Below are positions 23,718 through 33,000 of a stretch of DNA of 59,541 nucleotides, in pieces. Location: contig NZ_LIWB01000015.1 of assembly GCF_001905725.1 (NCBI RefSeq), forward strand, positions 18,951-78,491, in the 5' to 3' direction. The notes below the pieces were generated by a model that saw only the letters and a program-made list of their open reading frames with translations, was not told where the DNA came from and made no database searches. This stretch comes from Streptomyces sp. CB02400. Its GTDB lineage: Bacteria > Actinomycetota > Actinomycetes > Streptomycetales > Streptomycetaceae. The translations under genes were made by a program, and so were the position numbers. Within the stretch, counting starts at the first letter, position 1, and every line of letters begins with the position of its first letter.

Positions 23718-24194
23718 TCAGAGCGTCTTCGCGTAGCAGCGGCTGTCCTCGTGGAAGCGGTAGTAGCCGAACTTCTCGCAGGGTTCGTAGCCGCTGGAGG
23801 TGTACAGGGCGATGGCCTCCGGCTGCTTGGTGCCGGTTTCCAGGACCATGCGGACGCGGCCGGCCGCGCGGGCGTCCTCCTCCAGGGCGGCCAGGATGCG
23901 GCGGGCCAGGCCCCGGCCGCGCATCTGCTCGGTCACGTACATGCGCTTGAGCTCGGCGTCGCCGTCGCGGTTGCCCTCGTCGTTGGCGTCCTGGACGCGC
24001 CAGCCGCCGGAGGCCACGGGGATGCCCGCCTCGTCGTAGGCGATCAGGTAGGTGCCGTTCGGGGGCCTGAAGTCCGCCGGGTGCATGGGGGTGGAGTCGC
24101 CGCCGTCGCCGTAGCGGACGTGGTACTCGGCCTGGACCTCGGCATCCAGTTTCACGGCGTCGGGGTGGTCGTACGGGACCGGGCGGATATCCAT
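23718..24194 (-). CDS. GNAT family N-acetyltransferase
   Basis: A 158-residue acetyltransferase with GTYLIAYDEAGIPVASGGWR, the acetyl-CoA motif LKRMYVTEQMRGRGLARRIL and the closing LETGTKQPEAIALYTSSGYE. The substrate is unknown. It ends 14 bases from the toxin-like frame and is divergent from exonuclease III across 50 bases. Confidence 0.88.
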   Translation of the reverse strand: MDIRPVPYDHPDAVKLDAEVQAEYHVRYGDGGDSTPMHPADFRPPNGTYLIAYDEAGIPVASGGWRVQDANDEGNRDGDAELKRMYVTEQMRGRGLARRILAALEEDARAAGRVRMVLETGTKQPEAIALYTSSGYEPCEKFGYYRFHEDSRCYAKTL

Positions 24195-24244
24195 GCCGAT
24201 TACCGTAAAACATGCCCGGACCTGGAGTGTCGTATCGTGCCCTG

Positions 24245-25057
24245 ATGCTCACTGTGACCTCCGTCAACGTCAATGGACTGCGGGCCGCCGCCAAGAAGGG
24301 CTTCGTGGAGTGGCTGGCCGGGACCTCCGCCGATGTGCTGTGTCTGCAGGAGGTGCGGGCGGAGGCGAAGCAGTTGCCGGAGCAGGTGCGGGAGCCCGAG
24401 GGGTGGTACGTGACGCATGCTCCCGCCGCTGCCAAGGGGCGTGCGGGGGTGTCCCTGTACTCCCGGCGTGAGCCCGAGCGCACACAAATCGGTTTCGGGT
24501 CGGACGAGTTCGATGACAGCGGGCGGTATGCGGAGGTCGATCTGCCCGGTGTGACCGTCGCCTCGCTCTATCTGCCGTCCGGGGATGTCGGGACCGAGCG
24601 GCAGGACGAGAAGGTGCGGTTCATGGACCAGTTCCTCGTCTACCTCAGAGGACTGCGGGAGCGGGCCGCCGCCGACGGGCGGGAGGTCGTCGTCTGCGGG
24701 GACTGGAACATCGCCCATGAGAAGGCCGACCTGAAGAACTGGCGCGGGAACACCAAGAGTTCCGGGTTCCTGCCGGAGGAGCGGGAGTGGCTGTCCCGGG
24801 TGCTCGATCCGGCGGACGGCGGGTACGTCGATGTCGTACGGGCGCTGCATCCGGACGTGGACGGGCCGTACTCCTGGTGGTCCTACCGGGGGCGGGCCTT
24901 CGACAACGACACCGGATGGAGGATCGACTACCAGATGGCGACCCCGGGACTCGCGGGACGGGCGGTCGACGCCCGCGTCGAGCGCGCGGCCACGCACGCC
25001 GAGCGGTGGTCGGACCACGCGCCCGTGACGGTGGTCTACGAGCAGGGCGTGAGCTGA
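24245..25057 (+). CDS. xth: Exodeoxyribonuclease III
   Basis: A 270-residue enzyme of the endonuclease/exonuclease/phosphatase fold that repairs abasic sites and trims 3' ends. Catalytic motifs are SVNVNGLRAA (Asn), LCLQEV (metal Glu), ADVVVCGDWNIAH-type VVCGDWNIAH, and the end SDHAPVTV (Asp-His). TATCGT at 24233-24238 lies 6 bases before the ATG, so the mRNA is probably leaderless. Its TGA overlaps the NUDIX ATG. Confidence 0.92.
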   Translation: MLTVTSVNVNGLRAAAKKGFVEWLAGTSADVLCLQEVRAEAKQLPEQVREPEGWYVTHAPAAAKGRAGVSLYSRREPERTQIGFGSDEFDDSGRYAEVDLPGVTVASLYLPSGDVGTERQDEKVRFMDQFLVYLRGLRERAAADGREVVVCGDWNIAHEKADLKNWRGNTKSSGFLPEEREWLSRVLDPADGGYVDVVRALHPDVDGPYSWWSYRGRAFDNDTGWRIDYQMATPGLAGRAVDARVERAATHAERWSDHAPVTVVYEQGVS

Positions 25058-25542
25058 TGCGGACGCCGAGGCAGGCCGCTCGGGTCGCCGTGCTGGATCC
25101 GGACGGGGCCGTCTTCATGTTCCGGTACGACAATGACGAGGTCGGTGTCCACTGGGCGATGCCCGGTGGTGGCATGGAACCGGGGGAGACGCCCGAGCAG
25201 GCCGCGCGGCGGGAGCTGCGCGAGGAGACCGGGTGGGACGACATCGCGCTCGACGGCACCGTGCTGTGTCTGTGGGAGCACGACTTCACCCGGGCCGGTG
25301 TTCCGGTGCGGCAGAGCGAGCACGTCTTCCTCGCCCGTGGTCCCCGGCGTGACCTCACGGGAGACCTCGCCGCCGCGCACGCCGAGGACCGGATCCTGCG
25401 GTGGCGCTGGTGGTCGCCGGAGGAGCTGGCGGGGGACACGGAGCCGTTGTGGCCGCCGCAGTTGCCGGAGCTGCTGGCGCGTGTGCGGCGGGACGGGCCG
25501 CCGGTGGAGCCCGTCGACCTCGGGTATGTGAAGAATCGCTAG
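25057..25542 (+). CDS. NUDIX hydrolase
   Basis: A 161-residue pyrophosphohydrolase with a full Nudix box, GGGMEPGETPEQAARRELREE followed by TGW, at about residues 37-61. It may clean oxidised or excess nucleotides, in keeping with its coupling to exonuclease III, but the substrate is not known. Its TAG stop is shared in CTAG with the convergent MerR gene. Confidence 0.9.
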   Translation: MRTPRQAARVAVLDPDGAVFMFRYDNDEVGVHWAMPGGGMEPGETPEQAARRELREETGWDDIALDGTVLCLWEHDFTRAGVPVRQSEHVFLARGPRRDLTGDLAAAHAEDRILRWRWWSPEELAGDTEPLWPPQLPELLARVRRDGPPVEPVDLGYVKNR

Positions 25543-26204
25543 TCCTGTTTGCGCAGCCGCCGGTCCAGGGCCAGGGACAGTTCCGCGTCCACCACGCTGC
25601 GGGCCAGTGGGCGCAGGCGGTGGAGGGATTCCTCCGGGGCGTGGCGGAGGATCAGAGTGGCGAAGAGGTCGGCCAGGGTGTCGGCGTGGGTGCGGACCTC
25701 CGCGCCGGTGCGGAGCACCTCCGCGAGCGGGATGCCCTCGCGGACCAGGGCCGACGACACGTCCAGCAGGCGCCGGCTGATGTGGACGATCTCCTCGCCG
25801 TCGACGCCGAGGTAACCGAGGTCCAGCGCGACGGCCAGGTTCTCCGGGGTGACCTCGCCGGCGAAGTGGTCGGCGAGTTCCTCGGGGGTGAGGCGGACGG
25901 GGACCTCGTCGGTGGGGACGTCCATGCCGAGGAGTTCGCCGACGTCACGGCCGTGGTCGAAGGCCTCGGCGAGTTCCGCTATGCCGTTCAGGGTGTGGCC
26001 GCGTTCCAGGAGCGCCGTGATCGTGCGCAGACGGGCCAGGTGGTGGTCGTCGTACCAGGCGATACGGCCCTCACGGCGCGGTGGCGGGATCAGCTTGCGC
26101 TCGCGGTAGAAGCGCAGCGTGCGCACCGTGATGCCGGCCAGCCGGGCCAGCTCGTCCATGCGGTACTCGCGTCGCTCACCGGGTCCTTCGCTCTCTTCTG
26201 CCAC
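25539..26204 (-). CDS. MerR family transcriptional regulator
   Basis: A 221-residue protein with an N-terminal MerR helix-turn-helix (MDELARLAGITVRTLRFYRE at about 16-35, then YDDHHLARLRTI) and a long all-helical C-terminal domain without the metal-binding Cys of metal sensors. It is divergent from the monooxygenase operon across 132 bases, so it is the nearest candidate regulator. However, the strong palindrome there (26289-26306) is not the usual MerR spacer-type site. Confidence 0.87.
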   Translation of the reverse strand: MAEESEGPGERREYRMDELARLAGITVRTLRFYRERKLIPPPRREGRIAWYDDHHLARLRTITALLERGHTLNGIAELAEAFDHGRDVGELLGMDVPTDEVPVRLTPEELADHFAGEVTPENLAVALDLGYLGVDGEEIVHISRRLLDVSSALVREGIPLAEVLRTGAEVRTHADTLADLFATLILRHAPEESLHRLRPLARSVVDAELSLALDRRLRKQD

Positions 26205-26288
26205 GCCTGAAGCCTAGGGCGTACCGGCGGTAACTTTCCTCGCGTGCCCCCTACCCATCAGTACGGAGCTGCTCTACGCTCCCCATTG

Positions 26289-26306
26289 CGCCAGTGTTCA
26301 CTGGCG
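26289..26306. promoter_or_regulatory. Perfect palindromic operator upstream of the monooxygenase operon
   Basis: CGCCAGTGTTCACTGGCG has two perfect 8-base arms around TT, 30 bases before the ATG at 26337. The form resembles TetR-type operators more than MerR ones. Confidence 0.65.
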
Positions 26307-26336
26307 GAGTTCTGAGCGATGCGTGGAGGCTTCGGG

Positions 26337-27869
26337 ATGGCCGAGCACGAGCACGGACAAGAGCACGAGCACGTACGGGTGGCGGTGGTCGGGTCGGGAT
26401 TCGGCGGGCTCGGGGCCGCCGTGCGGCTGCGGCGCGAGGGGATCACCGACTTCGTCGTCCTGGAGCGGGCCGGCAGTGTCGGCGGCACCTGGCGCGACAA
26501 CAGCTACCCCGGCTGCGCCTGCGACGTGCCGTCGCACCTGTACTCGTTCTCCTTCGCGCCCAACCCCGACTGGCCCCGCTCCTTCTCCGGACAGCGGCAC
26601 ATCCGCGCCTACCTGGAGCACGTCACCGACGTCTTCGGGCTGCGGCCCCACATCCGCCTCGACTCGGAGGTGAAGCGGATGGTGTGGGACGGCGAGCGGA
26701 TGCGGTGGGAGATCGAGACGAGCAGCGGGAATCTCAGCGCGGACGTCGTCGTCTCCGCCACCGGGCCGTTGTCGGAGCCGAAACTGCCCGACATCCCCGG
26801 GCTCGACTCCTTCCCCGGCAAGGTCTTCCACTCCGCCCAGTGGGACCACGACTACGACCTGCGCGGCAAGCGGGTCGCCATGGTCGGCACCGGGGCGTCC
26901 GCGATCCAGATCGTGCCCTCCATCCAGCCGCTCGTCTCGCGACTCACCCTCTTCCAGCGCACCCCCGCCTGGGTCCTGCCCCGCGTCGACCGGCCCATCA
27001 GCGGAGCCGAGCGCGCCCTGCACCGGGCACTGCCCGTCACCACCAAGCTGCGCCGCGGACTGCTCTGGGGCATCAGGGAGTTGCAGGTCCAGGCGTTCAC
27101 CAAGCACCCCGGCGAGCTCGGCTTCGTCGAGCAGCTCGCCAAGCGGAACATGGGCCGCGCCATCAAGGACCCGGCCCTGCGCGCCAGGCTCACCCCCGAC
27201 TACCGCATCGGCTGCAAGCGGATCCTGCTGTCGAGCACCTACTATCCTGCGCTCGCTCAGCCCAATGTCGATGTCGTCGCGAGCGGTTTGAGTGAGGTGC
27301 GCGGGTCCACCGTCGTCGGTGCCGACGGGAGCGAGGCCGAGGTCGACGCGATCGTGTTCGGGACCGGGTTCCACGTCACCGACATGCCCATCGCGGAGCG
27401 GGTCGTCGGGGCGGAGGGGAAGACCCTCGCCGAGAGCTGGGCGGGCGGGATGCAGTCCCTGCGCGGTGCGGCCGCCGCCGGGTTCCCCAACTGGATGACG
27501 ATCATCGGGCCCAACACCGGCCTCGGGAACTCCTCCATGATCCTGATGATCGAGTCCCAGCTCAACTACCTGGCCGACTACATGCGGCAGTTGGACGTCC
27601 TCGGGGGCCGGGTCGCCCTCGACGCCCGCCCCAGCGCCGTACGCGCCTGGAACCACCGGGTGCAGGAGCGGATGAAGCGCACGGTGTGGAACACCGGCGG
27701 CTGTACGAGCTGGTACCTCGACGAGAGCGGGCGCAACACCACCATCTGGCCCGGTACGACGAGCGAGTTCCGGCGCGAGACCCGGCGGGTCGACCTCGCC
27801 GAGTACGCCGTCCTGCGGGCGCACCCCAACAGCACGGTCACCCAGGAGAACGCCGAGGTGACCGCGTGA
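26337..27869 (+). CDS. Flavin-containing (Baeyer-Villiger type) monooxygenase
   Basis: A 510-residue FAD/NADPH monooxygenase. It has the FAD loop GSGFGGLG (residues 19-26), the NADPH loop GTGASA, the phrase SVGGTWRDNSYPGCACDVPSHLYS split around residues 45-70, and the Baeyer-Villiger fingerprint FPGKVFHSAQWD. It would oxidise a ketone to an ester or lactone; the natural substrate is unknown. GGAGG (26324-26328) selects this ATG over the one at 26319. It is followed without gaps by a hydrolase and an SDR, the same order as the mycobacterial mymA-lipR-SDR genes. Confidence 0.9.
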   Translation: MAEHEHGQEHEHVRVAVVGSGFGGLGAAVRLRREGITDFVVLERAGSVGGTWRDNSYPGCACDVPSHLYSFSFAPNPDWPRSFSGQRHIRAYLEHVTDVFGLRPHIRLDSEVKRMVWDGERMRWEIETSSGNLSADVVVSATGPLSEPKLPDIPGLDSFPGKVFHSAQWDHDYDLRGKRVAMVGTGASAIQIVPSIQPLVSRLTLFQRTPAWVLPRVDRPISGAERALHRALPVTTKLRRGLLWGIRELQVQAFTKHPGELGFVEQLAKRNMGRAIKDPALRARLTPDYRIGCKRILLSSTYYPALAQPNVDVVASGLSEVRGSTVVGADGSEAEVDAIVFGTGFHVTDMPIAERVVGAEGKTLAESWAGGMQSLRGAAAAGFPNWMTIIGPNTGLGNSSMILMIESQLNYLADYMRQLDVLGGRVALDARPSAVRAWNHRVQERMKRTVWNTGGCTSWYLDESGRNTTIWPGTTSEFRRETRRVDLAEYAVLRAHPNSTVTQENAEVTA

Positions 27870-28795
27870 GCCGCCTCACCCACGTCACCTCCGGGCCGTA
27901 CGCCCCGCCCGCCGCCGCCCGTGAACTGACCGCCCTCTCCGCCGACGGCGCCCGGCTGCACGTCGAGGTGCACGGCCCCGAGGAGGCGCCGGCGGTCGTC
28001 CTCGCCCACGGCTGGACCTGCTCGACCGCGTTCTGGGCGGCGCAGATCCGCGAACTGGCCGCCGACCACCGGGTCATCGCCTACGACCAGCGCGGCCACG
28101 GACGCACCCCCGCGAGCCCGGCGTGCAGCACCGACGCGCTCGCCGACGACCTCGAAGCCGTACTCACCGCCACCCTCGCGCCCGGCGAACAGGCCGTGGT
28201 CGCCGGGCACTCCATGGGCGGGATGACGGTGATGGCCGCCGCCACGAGGCCCGCGTTCCGCGCGCACGTGGCCGCCGTCCTGCTGTGCAGCACCGGCAGT
28301 TCGCGGCTGGTCGCCGAGTCGACGGTGGTGCCGATACGGGCGGGCAGGGCGCGGAGCCGGCTGACCGGGCACATCCTCGGCTCCCGCGCCCCGCTCGGGC
28401 CGGTCACACCGCTCGCCCGCCGGATCCTCAAGTACGCGACGATGGGCCCCGCCTCCGCCCCGGACATGGTCGAGGCGTGCGCCCGTATCGTGCACGCCTG
28501 TCCGCGCACGGTGCGCCACGCCTGGTCGCGCGTGCTCGACGGGCTCGATCTCGACCACGGACTCGCCGAGTTGCGCGTACCGGTCGAGATCGTCGCCGGT
28601 GGCGCGGACCGGCTCACCCCGCCGGTGCACGCCCGGTCGCTCGCCGCCGCGCTGCCGAACTGCCTCGGCGTCACCGAGCTGCCCGGCATCGGCCACATGA
28701 CACCCGTCGAGGCGCCCGACCTGGTCACCGGGAAGATCCGCGCCCTGGCCGCCGCCCACATCAACGCCGTACCCGCCGTCGAGGAGAGCGCATGA
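27866..28795 (+). CDS. Alpha/beta hydrolase
   Basis: A 309-residue hydrolase with nucleophile Ser116 in GHSMGG, the oxyanion segment AHGWTCST, acid residue in GGADRLTPP and His in GIGHMTPVE. In this operon it could open the ester made by the monooxygenase. The GTG overlaps the upstream stop, and its own stop overlaps the next ATG. Confidence 0.9.
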   Translation: MSRLTHVTSGPYAPPAAARELTALSADGARLHVEVHGPEEAPAVVLAHGWTCSTAFWAAQIRELAADHRVIAYDQRGHGRTPASPACSTDALADDLEAVLTATLAPGEQAVVAGHSMGGMTVMAAATRPAFRAHVAAVLLCSTGSSRLVAESTVVPIRAGRARSRLTGHILGSRAPLGPVTPLARRILKYATMGPASAPDMVEACARIVHACPRTVRHAWSRVLDGLDLDHGLAELRVPVEIVAGGADRLTPPVHARSLAAALPNCLGVTELPGIGHMTPVEAPDLVTGKIRALAAAHINAVPAVEESA

Positions 28796-29676
28796 GCAGG
28801 GTCAGTCTCGAAGGAAGGGTCGCCGTCGTCACCGGAGCGGCGCGCGGCGTCGGGGAGTTGCTGGCCCGCAAGCTCTCCGCGCGCGGGGTGAAGGTGGCGC
28901 TGGTCGGGCTGGAGCCGGACGCGCTCAAGGATGTCTCCGCGCGGCTGCACAGCGACAGCGACCACTGGTACGCGGACGTCACCGACCACGAGGCGATGGC
29001 CAAGGTCGCCGAGGAGGTCCGGGAGCGGTTCGGCCGGGTCGACATCGTGGTCGCCAACGCCGGTGTGGCGACGGGCGGTCCGTTCGCCGACTCCGATCCG
29101 GAGTCCTGGCGGCGGGTGATAGAGGTGAACCTGATCGGATCGGCGGTCACCGCTCGGGCGTTCCTGCCGCTGCTCGCCGAGAGCCGGGGCTACCTGCTCC
29201 AGATAGCCTCCCTCGCCGCGATCACCCCGGCGCCGATGATGACGGCGTACTGCGCCTCCAAGTCCGGTGTGGAGGCGTACGCGCACAGTCTGCGCGCCGA
29301 AGTCGGGTACCGGGGCGTGAAGGTGGGCGTCGGGTACCTGTCGTGGACCGACACCGACATGGTGCGCGGGGCCGATCAGGACGACGTGATGCGGGAGTTG
29401 CGGCAGCGGCTGCCGTGGCCGTCGAACAAGACGTACCCGCTGGGGCCCGCGGTGGACCGGCTGGTGGCCGGCATCGAGCGGCGGGCGAGCCATGTGTACG
29501 GGCAGTGGTGGCTGCGCGGGATGCAGGGCGTGCGCGGGTACCTGCCCGCGGTCATCGGGACGGTGGGGCAGCGGGAGATGCGGCGCTTCGGCGACCGGCT
29601 CGCGGGCGTGCGCACGGGGTTGGTCGGGGCGGGCGGCAACGCCGATGAGCAGCACCGGAACACGGTCCGTGACTGA
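28792..29676 (+). CDS. SDR family oxidoreductase
   Basis: A 294-residue short-chain dehydrogenase. The NAD(P) site is VVTGAARGVGE (about 13-23), with NAG in VVANAGVA, the catalytic Ser in LLQIASLAAI and YCASKSG holding Tyr and Lys. The long C-terminal part (about 220-294) resembles SDRs acting on hydrophobic or steroid-like substrates. It is the last gene of the three-gene coupled operon. Confidence 0.9.
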   Translation: MSRVSLEGRVAVVTGAARGVGELLARKLSARGVKVALVGLEPDALKDVSARLHSDSDHWYADVTDHEAMAKVAEEVRERFGRVDIVVANAGVATGGPFADSDPESWRRVIEVNLIGSAVTARAFLPLLAESRGYLLQIASLAAITPAPMMTAYCASKSGVEAYAHSLRAEVGYRGVKVGVGYLSWTDTDMVRGADQDDVMRELRQRLPWPSNKTYPLGPAVDRLVAGIERRASHVYGQWWLRGMQGVRGYLPAVIGTVGQREMRRFGDRLAGVRTGLVGAGGNADEQHRNTVRD

Positions 29677-29753
29677 TCGACATGCGCGGGGTGACGGGGC
29701 GTGTGAATCTGATCGGGCAAGTTCCCCCCACCCCACAACGGGAGTGAACCCAC

Positions 29754-29933
29754 ATGGGTATGAAGGATCAGTTCCAGGAGAAGTCCGAGCAGTTCCAGCA
29801 GCAGGCCAAGCAGCGTGCCCAGCAGGGCAAGGAGCAGATGCAGGGCCGTGGCCGCCGGAGGGACGAGGACATGGACGAGCCGCGCCGTCGGCGGGAGTCC
29901 GAGGAGCGTATCGACCAGGACTACGACGTCTGA
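29754..29933 (+). CDS. Small hydrophilic Gln/Arg-rich protein (CsbD-like)
   Basis: A 59-residue, highly charged protein without hydrophobic segments. Its start (MKDQFQEKSEQFQQQAKQRA) resembles CsbD-type stress proteins and a single amphipathic helix; the second half is Arg/Glu/Asp-rich. The role is unknown, possibly a stress-related helix protein. It stands alone after the SDR gene and ahead of a 10-bp phased repeat and a terminator. Confidence 0.7.
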   Translation: MGMKDQFQEKSEQFQQQAKQRAQQGKEQMQGRGRRRDEDMDEPRRRRESEERIDQDYDV

Positions 29934-29940
29934 CGTCGAG

Positions 29941-30000
29941 CGGCGAAGACGTCTGGGGACGTCCGAAGACGCTTGAGGACACCTGAGGACGTCTGAACGC
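29941..30000. repeat. Degenerate 10-bp tandem repeat
   Basis: Successive decamers GTCTGGGGAC, GTCCGAAGAC, GCTTGAGGAC, ACCTGAGGAC and GTCTGAACGC follow each other from 29951 with exact 10-base spacing of the GAC element; a weaker unit precedes them. Confidence 0.75.
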
Positions 30001-30015
30001 GTCGTGCGCTGAAGC

Positions 30016-30051
30016 GGAAGGGGTGCCCCATGGCGAAGGGGCGCCCCTTCC
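30016..30051. terminator. Bidirectional terminator
   Basis: GGAAGGGGTGCCCC (30016-30029) pairs with GGGGCGCCCCTTCC (30038-30051) over 14 positions with one T-G wobble. It separates the convergent small protein gene and the tricorn protease gene. Confidence 0.82.
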
Positions 30052-33000
30052 TCACGTCCTCGGCGGCAGCGTCCGGGGCGGCAGCTTCGGCCGGGAGCGG
30101 TCGGGCAGGTCGCGGTAAGCCGGCGGCGTCGCGGGTGGGTTGGCCTCCAGCAGCTCCAGGGCGAGCCGCACCGCGTCGTCGAGCACCGCGTACCGGCCCT
30201 CGGCCCAGTCCAGCGGGGTGCGCAGCGCCTCCAGGTCGGGTTCGACGCCCTTGTTCTCCACGGACCAGCCGTACGCGTCGAACCAGGCCGCGTTCATCGG
30301 CACCGTGATCACCGTGCCGTCGCCGAGCCGGTGCCGGCCGGTCATGCCGACCACTCCGCCCCAGGTGCGCTGGCCCACCACCGGGCCCAGCTCCAGCAGT
30401 TTGAACGCGGCGGTGATCATGTCGCCGTCGGAGCTGGTCGCCTCGTCCGCGAGCGCCACGAGCGGTCCGCGCGGGGCGTTGGAGGCGTACGACACGGGCT
30501 GGGCGTCGCGGGTGAGGTCCCAGCCGATGATGGTGCGGGTCAGCTTCTCCACGACGAGTTCGCTGATGTGGCCGCCCGCGTTGCCGCGCACGTCCACGAT
30601 CAGCGCGGGGCGGGACATCTCCATGCGCACGTCGCGGTTGAACTGGGCCCAGCCGGAGCCGCCCATGTCGGGGATGTGCAGGTAGCCGCAGCGGCCACCG
30701 CTCAACTCCCGTACCACCGCGCGGCGCTTGGCGACCCAGTCCTGGTAGCGCAGCGGTGTCTCGTCGATCAACGGGACGACGGCGACCCGGCGGGGCGGGC
30801 CCGCGCCCTCGGGATCGGAGGGGCCCGAAGGGCCTTCCGCAGAAGGGTGGTGGTGGGCGACGGGTGGGAGGAAGGTGAGTTCCACGGTCGTGCCGCCCGC
30901 ACCCGCGAGCAGCGGGTAGGGGCCGGTGACCGGGTCCACCGGGCGGCCGTCGACGTGGGTGAGGACCGCGCCCTCGCGGATGCCGGTGCCGGCCAGCGGG
31001 GAGCGGGCGCGGGAGTCGGAGGAGTCGCCGGGCAGGATCCGCTTGACGGTCCAACCCTCCTCGCGGGGAACCAGGTTGGCGCCGAGCAGGCCCTGGCGGC
31101 GCTGGTAGTGCGGGGGGCCCTCGTTGCGGCGGGCGGCGGTGACGTAGGCGTGGGAGGTGCCGAGTTCGCCGAGGACCTCGCGCAGCAGGTCCGCGAAGTC
31201 GTCGGGGGAGGCGACCCGTTCGACGAGCGGGCGGTACTGCTCCAGGATCGCGTCCCAGTCGATGCCGCCCATGCCGGGTTCCCAGAAGTAGGCGCGGATC
31301 AGCCGCCCGGCCTCCGCGTACGCCTGGCGCCACTCGGCGGCCGGGTCGGCCTCGTGCAGGATGCGGCGGGCGTCGATCCACACCGTGGAGTCGCTGTCGC
31401 CGGGCTCGGTGGCGGGCACCGCGCGCAGCTCGCCCTCGTCGGCCACGACCAGCCGGGTGCCGTCGCCGCTGACCGCGAAGAAGTCCAGGTCGCCGACGAG
31501 TTCGGACCTCTTCGCCTTGCCGATGTTGAAGTGTTCCAGGGTGGGCCGGCCGCTGATGTCGCTGGGGTTGGCGAAGGTCTCGCCGAGCGCGCCGGAGATC
31601 GGCCAGCGCAGCCAGACGAGACCGCAGCCCGCGACCGGGTACAGCCCCGAGTACTTGGAGGCGGAGACCGGGAAGGGGGTGACCCTGCTCTCCAGGCCCT
31701 CCGCCTCGACGGTCACCGTGCCGGCCTCGCCGCCCTCCTCGGCCTCCTCGCGCTCGACGGGGTCCAGCCCGCCGGCGGCAGGGCGGCCCTCGGGGTTCAG
31801 GGCGAACGGGGAGGGGGTCGCCGACGACAGCGGCACCAGGTACGGGCGGCAGCCCAGCGGGAACGACAGGTCGCCGGTGTGCACGTCGTACACCGGGTCG
31901 AAGCCGCGCCAGGACAGGAAGGCGAGATAGCGGCCGTCTAGGGTGAAGACCGGATTCTCGTCCTCGAAGCGGCCGTTGGTGACGTCGAGCACCAGCCGGT
32001 CCTTGATCCGGGCGAGTTTGATCTGCCGCAGCGACCGCCCGATCACCGGGTGGGACCAGGCCAGCCAGGCCCCGTCGGGGGAGAAGGCGAGGTCGCGCAC
32101 CGGCCCGTTGCCGGAGTGGATCAGCTCGGTGACCTCGCCCTGGCTCTCCTCGTCGGTGTCGACCAGCAGCAGCCGTCCGTCGTGCGCGGCGACGGCCAGC
32201 CGCCGCCCGTCGGGGTCGGCCACCATCTCCAGCACCCGGCCCAGCTTCCCGGCGGCCAGCCGCCGGGGGGCGCGCTGGCCGGTGGCCCGGGGCAGGGAGG
32301 CGATCTCGACGGCGTCCTCGCCCTCGGCGTCCGTCACGTACGCCACCTGGTCGCCCGCGCCGAGCATCTCCGGCAGCCGGACCCGTACGCCCGGGGTGTC
32401 GGTGAGGGTGCGCGCGGGACCGTCGCGGTGGGTGAGCCAGTACAGGCTGCCGCGTACGACGACGGCGCTCGCGCGGCCGGTCTCGTCGACCGAGATGCCG
32501 TCGAGGTGGCGGGCGGCGGGCACCTGGTAGGGGCGCCGCCCGGAGCGCGGCCCGCTCAGCGTCACGTCGAGCCGGCGCGGGGCGGCGCCGGGGGACAGGT
32601 CGTCCACGAGCCACAGGTCGCCGGCGCACTGGTAGACGACCCGGGTGCCGTCACTGGCGGCGTGCCGGGCGTAGAAGGCGTCGTGGTCGGTGTGACGGCG
32701 CAGGTCGGAGCCGTCGTACGCGCACGAGTACAGGTTGCCGACGCCCTCGTGGTCGGAGAGGAAGGCGATCCGGCCGGCGACGAACATGGGGGAGTGCAGA
32801 TGGCCGTCGAGGCCGTCGAGGAGCCGGTGCCCGTGCAGCCAGAGCCTGCCCGTGGCGCCGCCCCGGTAGCGCTTCCAGGAGGCCGGTTCGTGCGGCGGGG
32901 TGCCGGTGAGCAGCAGCGACTTGCGCTCCCCGGCGATGTCGGCGACCTGGATGTCGGAGACCGGGCCCCAGGGCAGTTTGCGGCCGGGGCTGCCGTCGCA

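Noticed and set aside
26337..29676. Secondary-metabolite gene cluster around the monooxygenase
   Set aside because: There is no synthase, carrier protein or self-resistance gene nearby; the three genes form a compact catabolic-type operon.
29921..32629. A 902-codon minus-strand frame overlapping tricorn
   Set aside because: It is the shifted frame of the tricorn gene, almost only Arg, Pro, Gly and Ala, with no motif.
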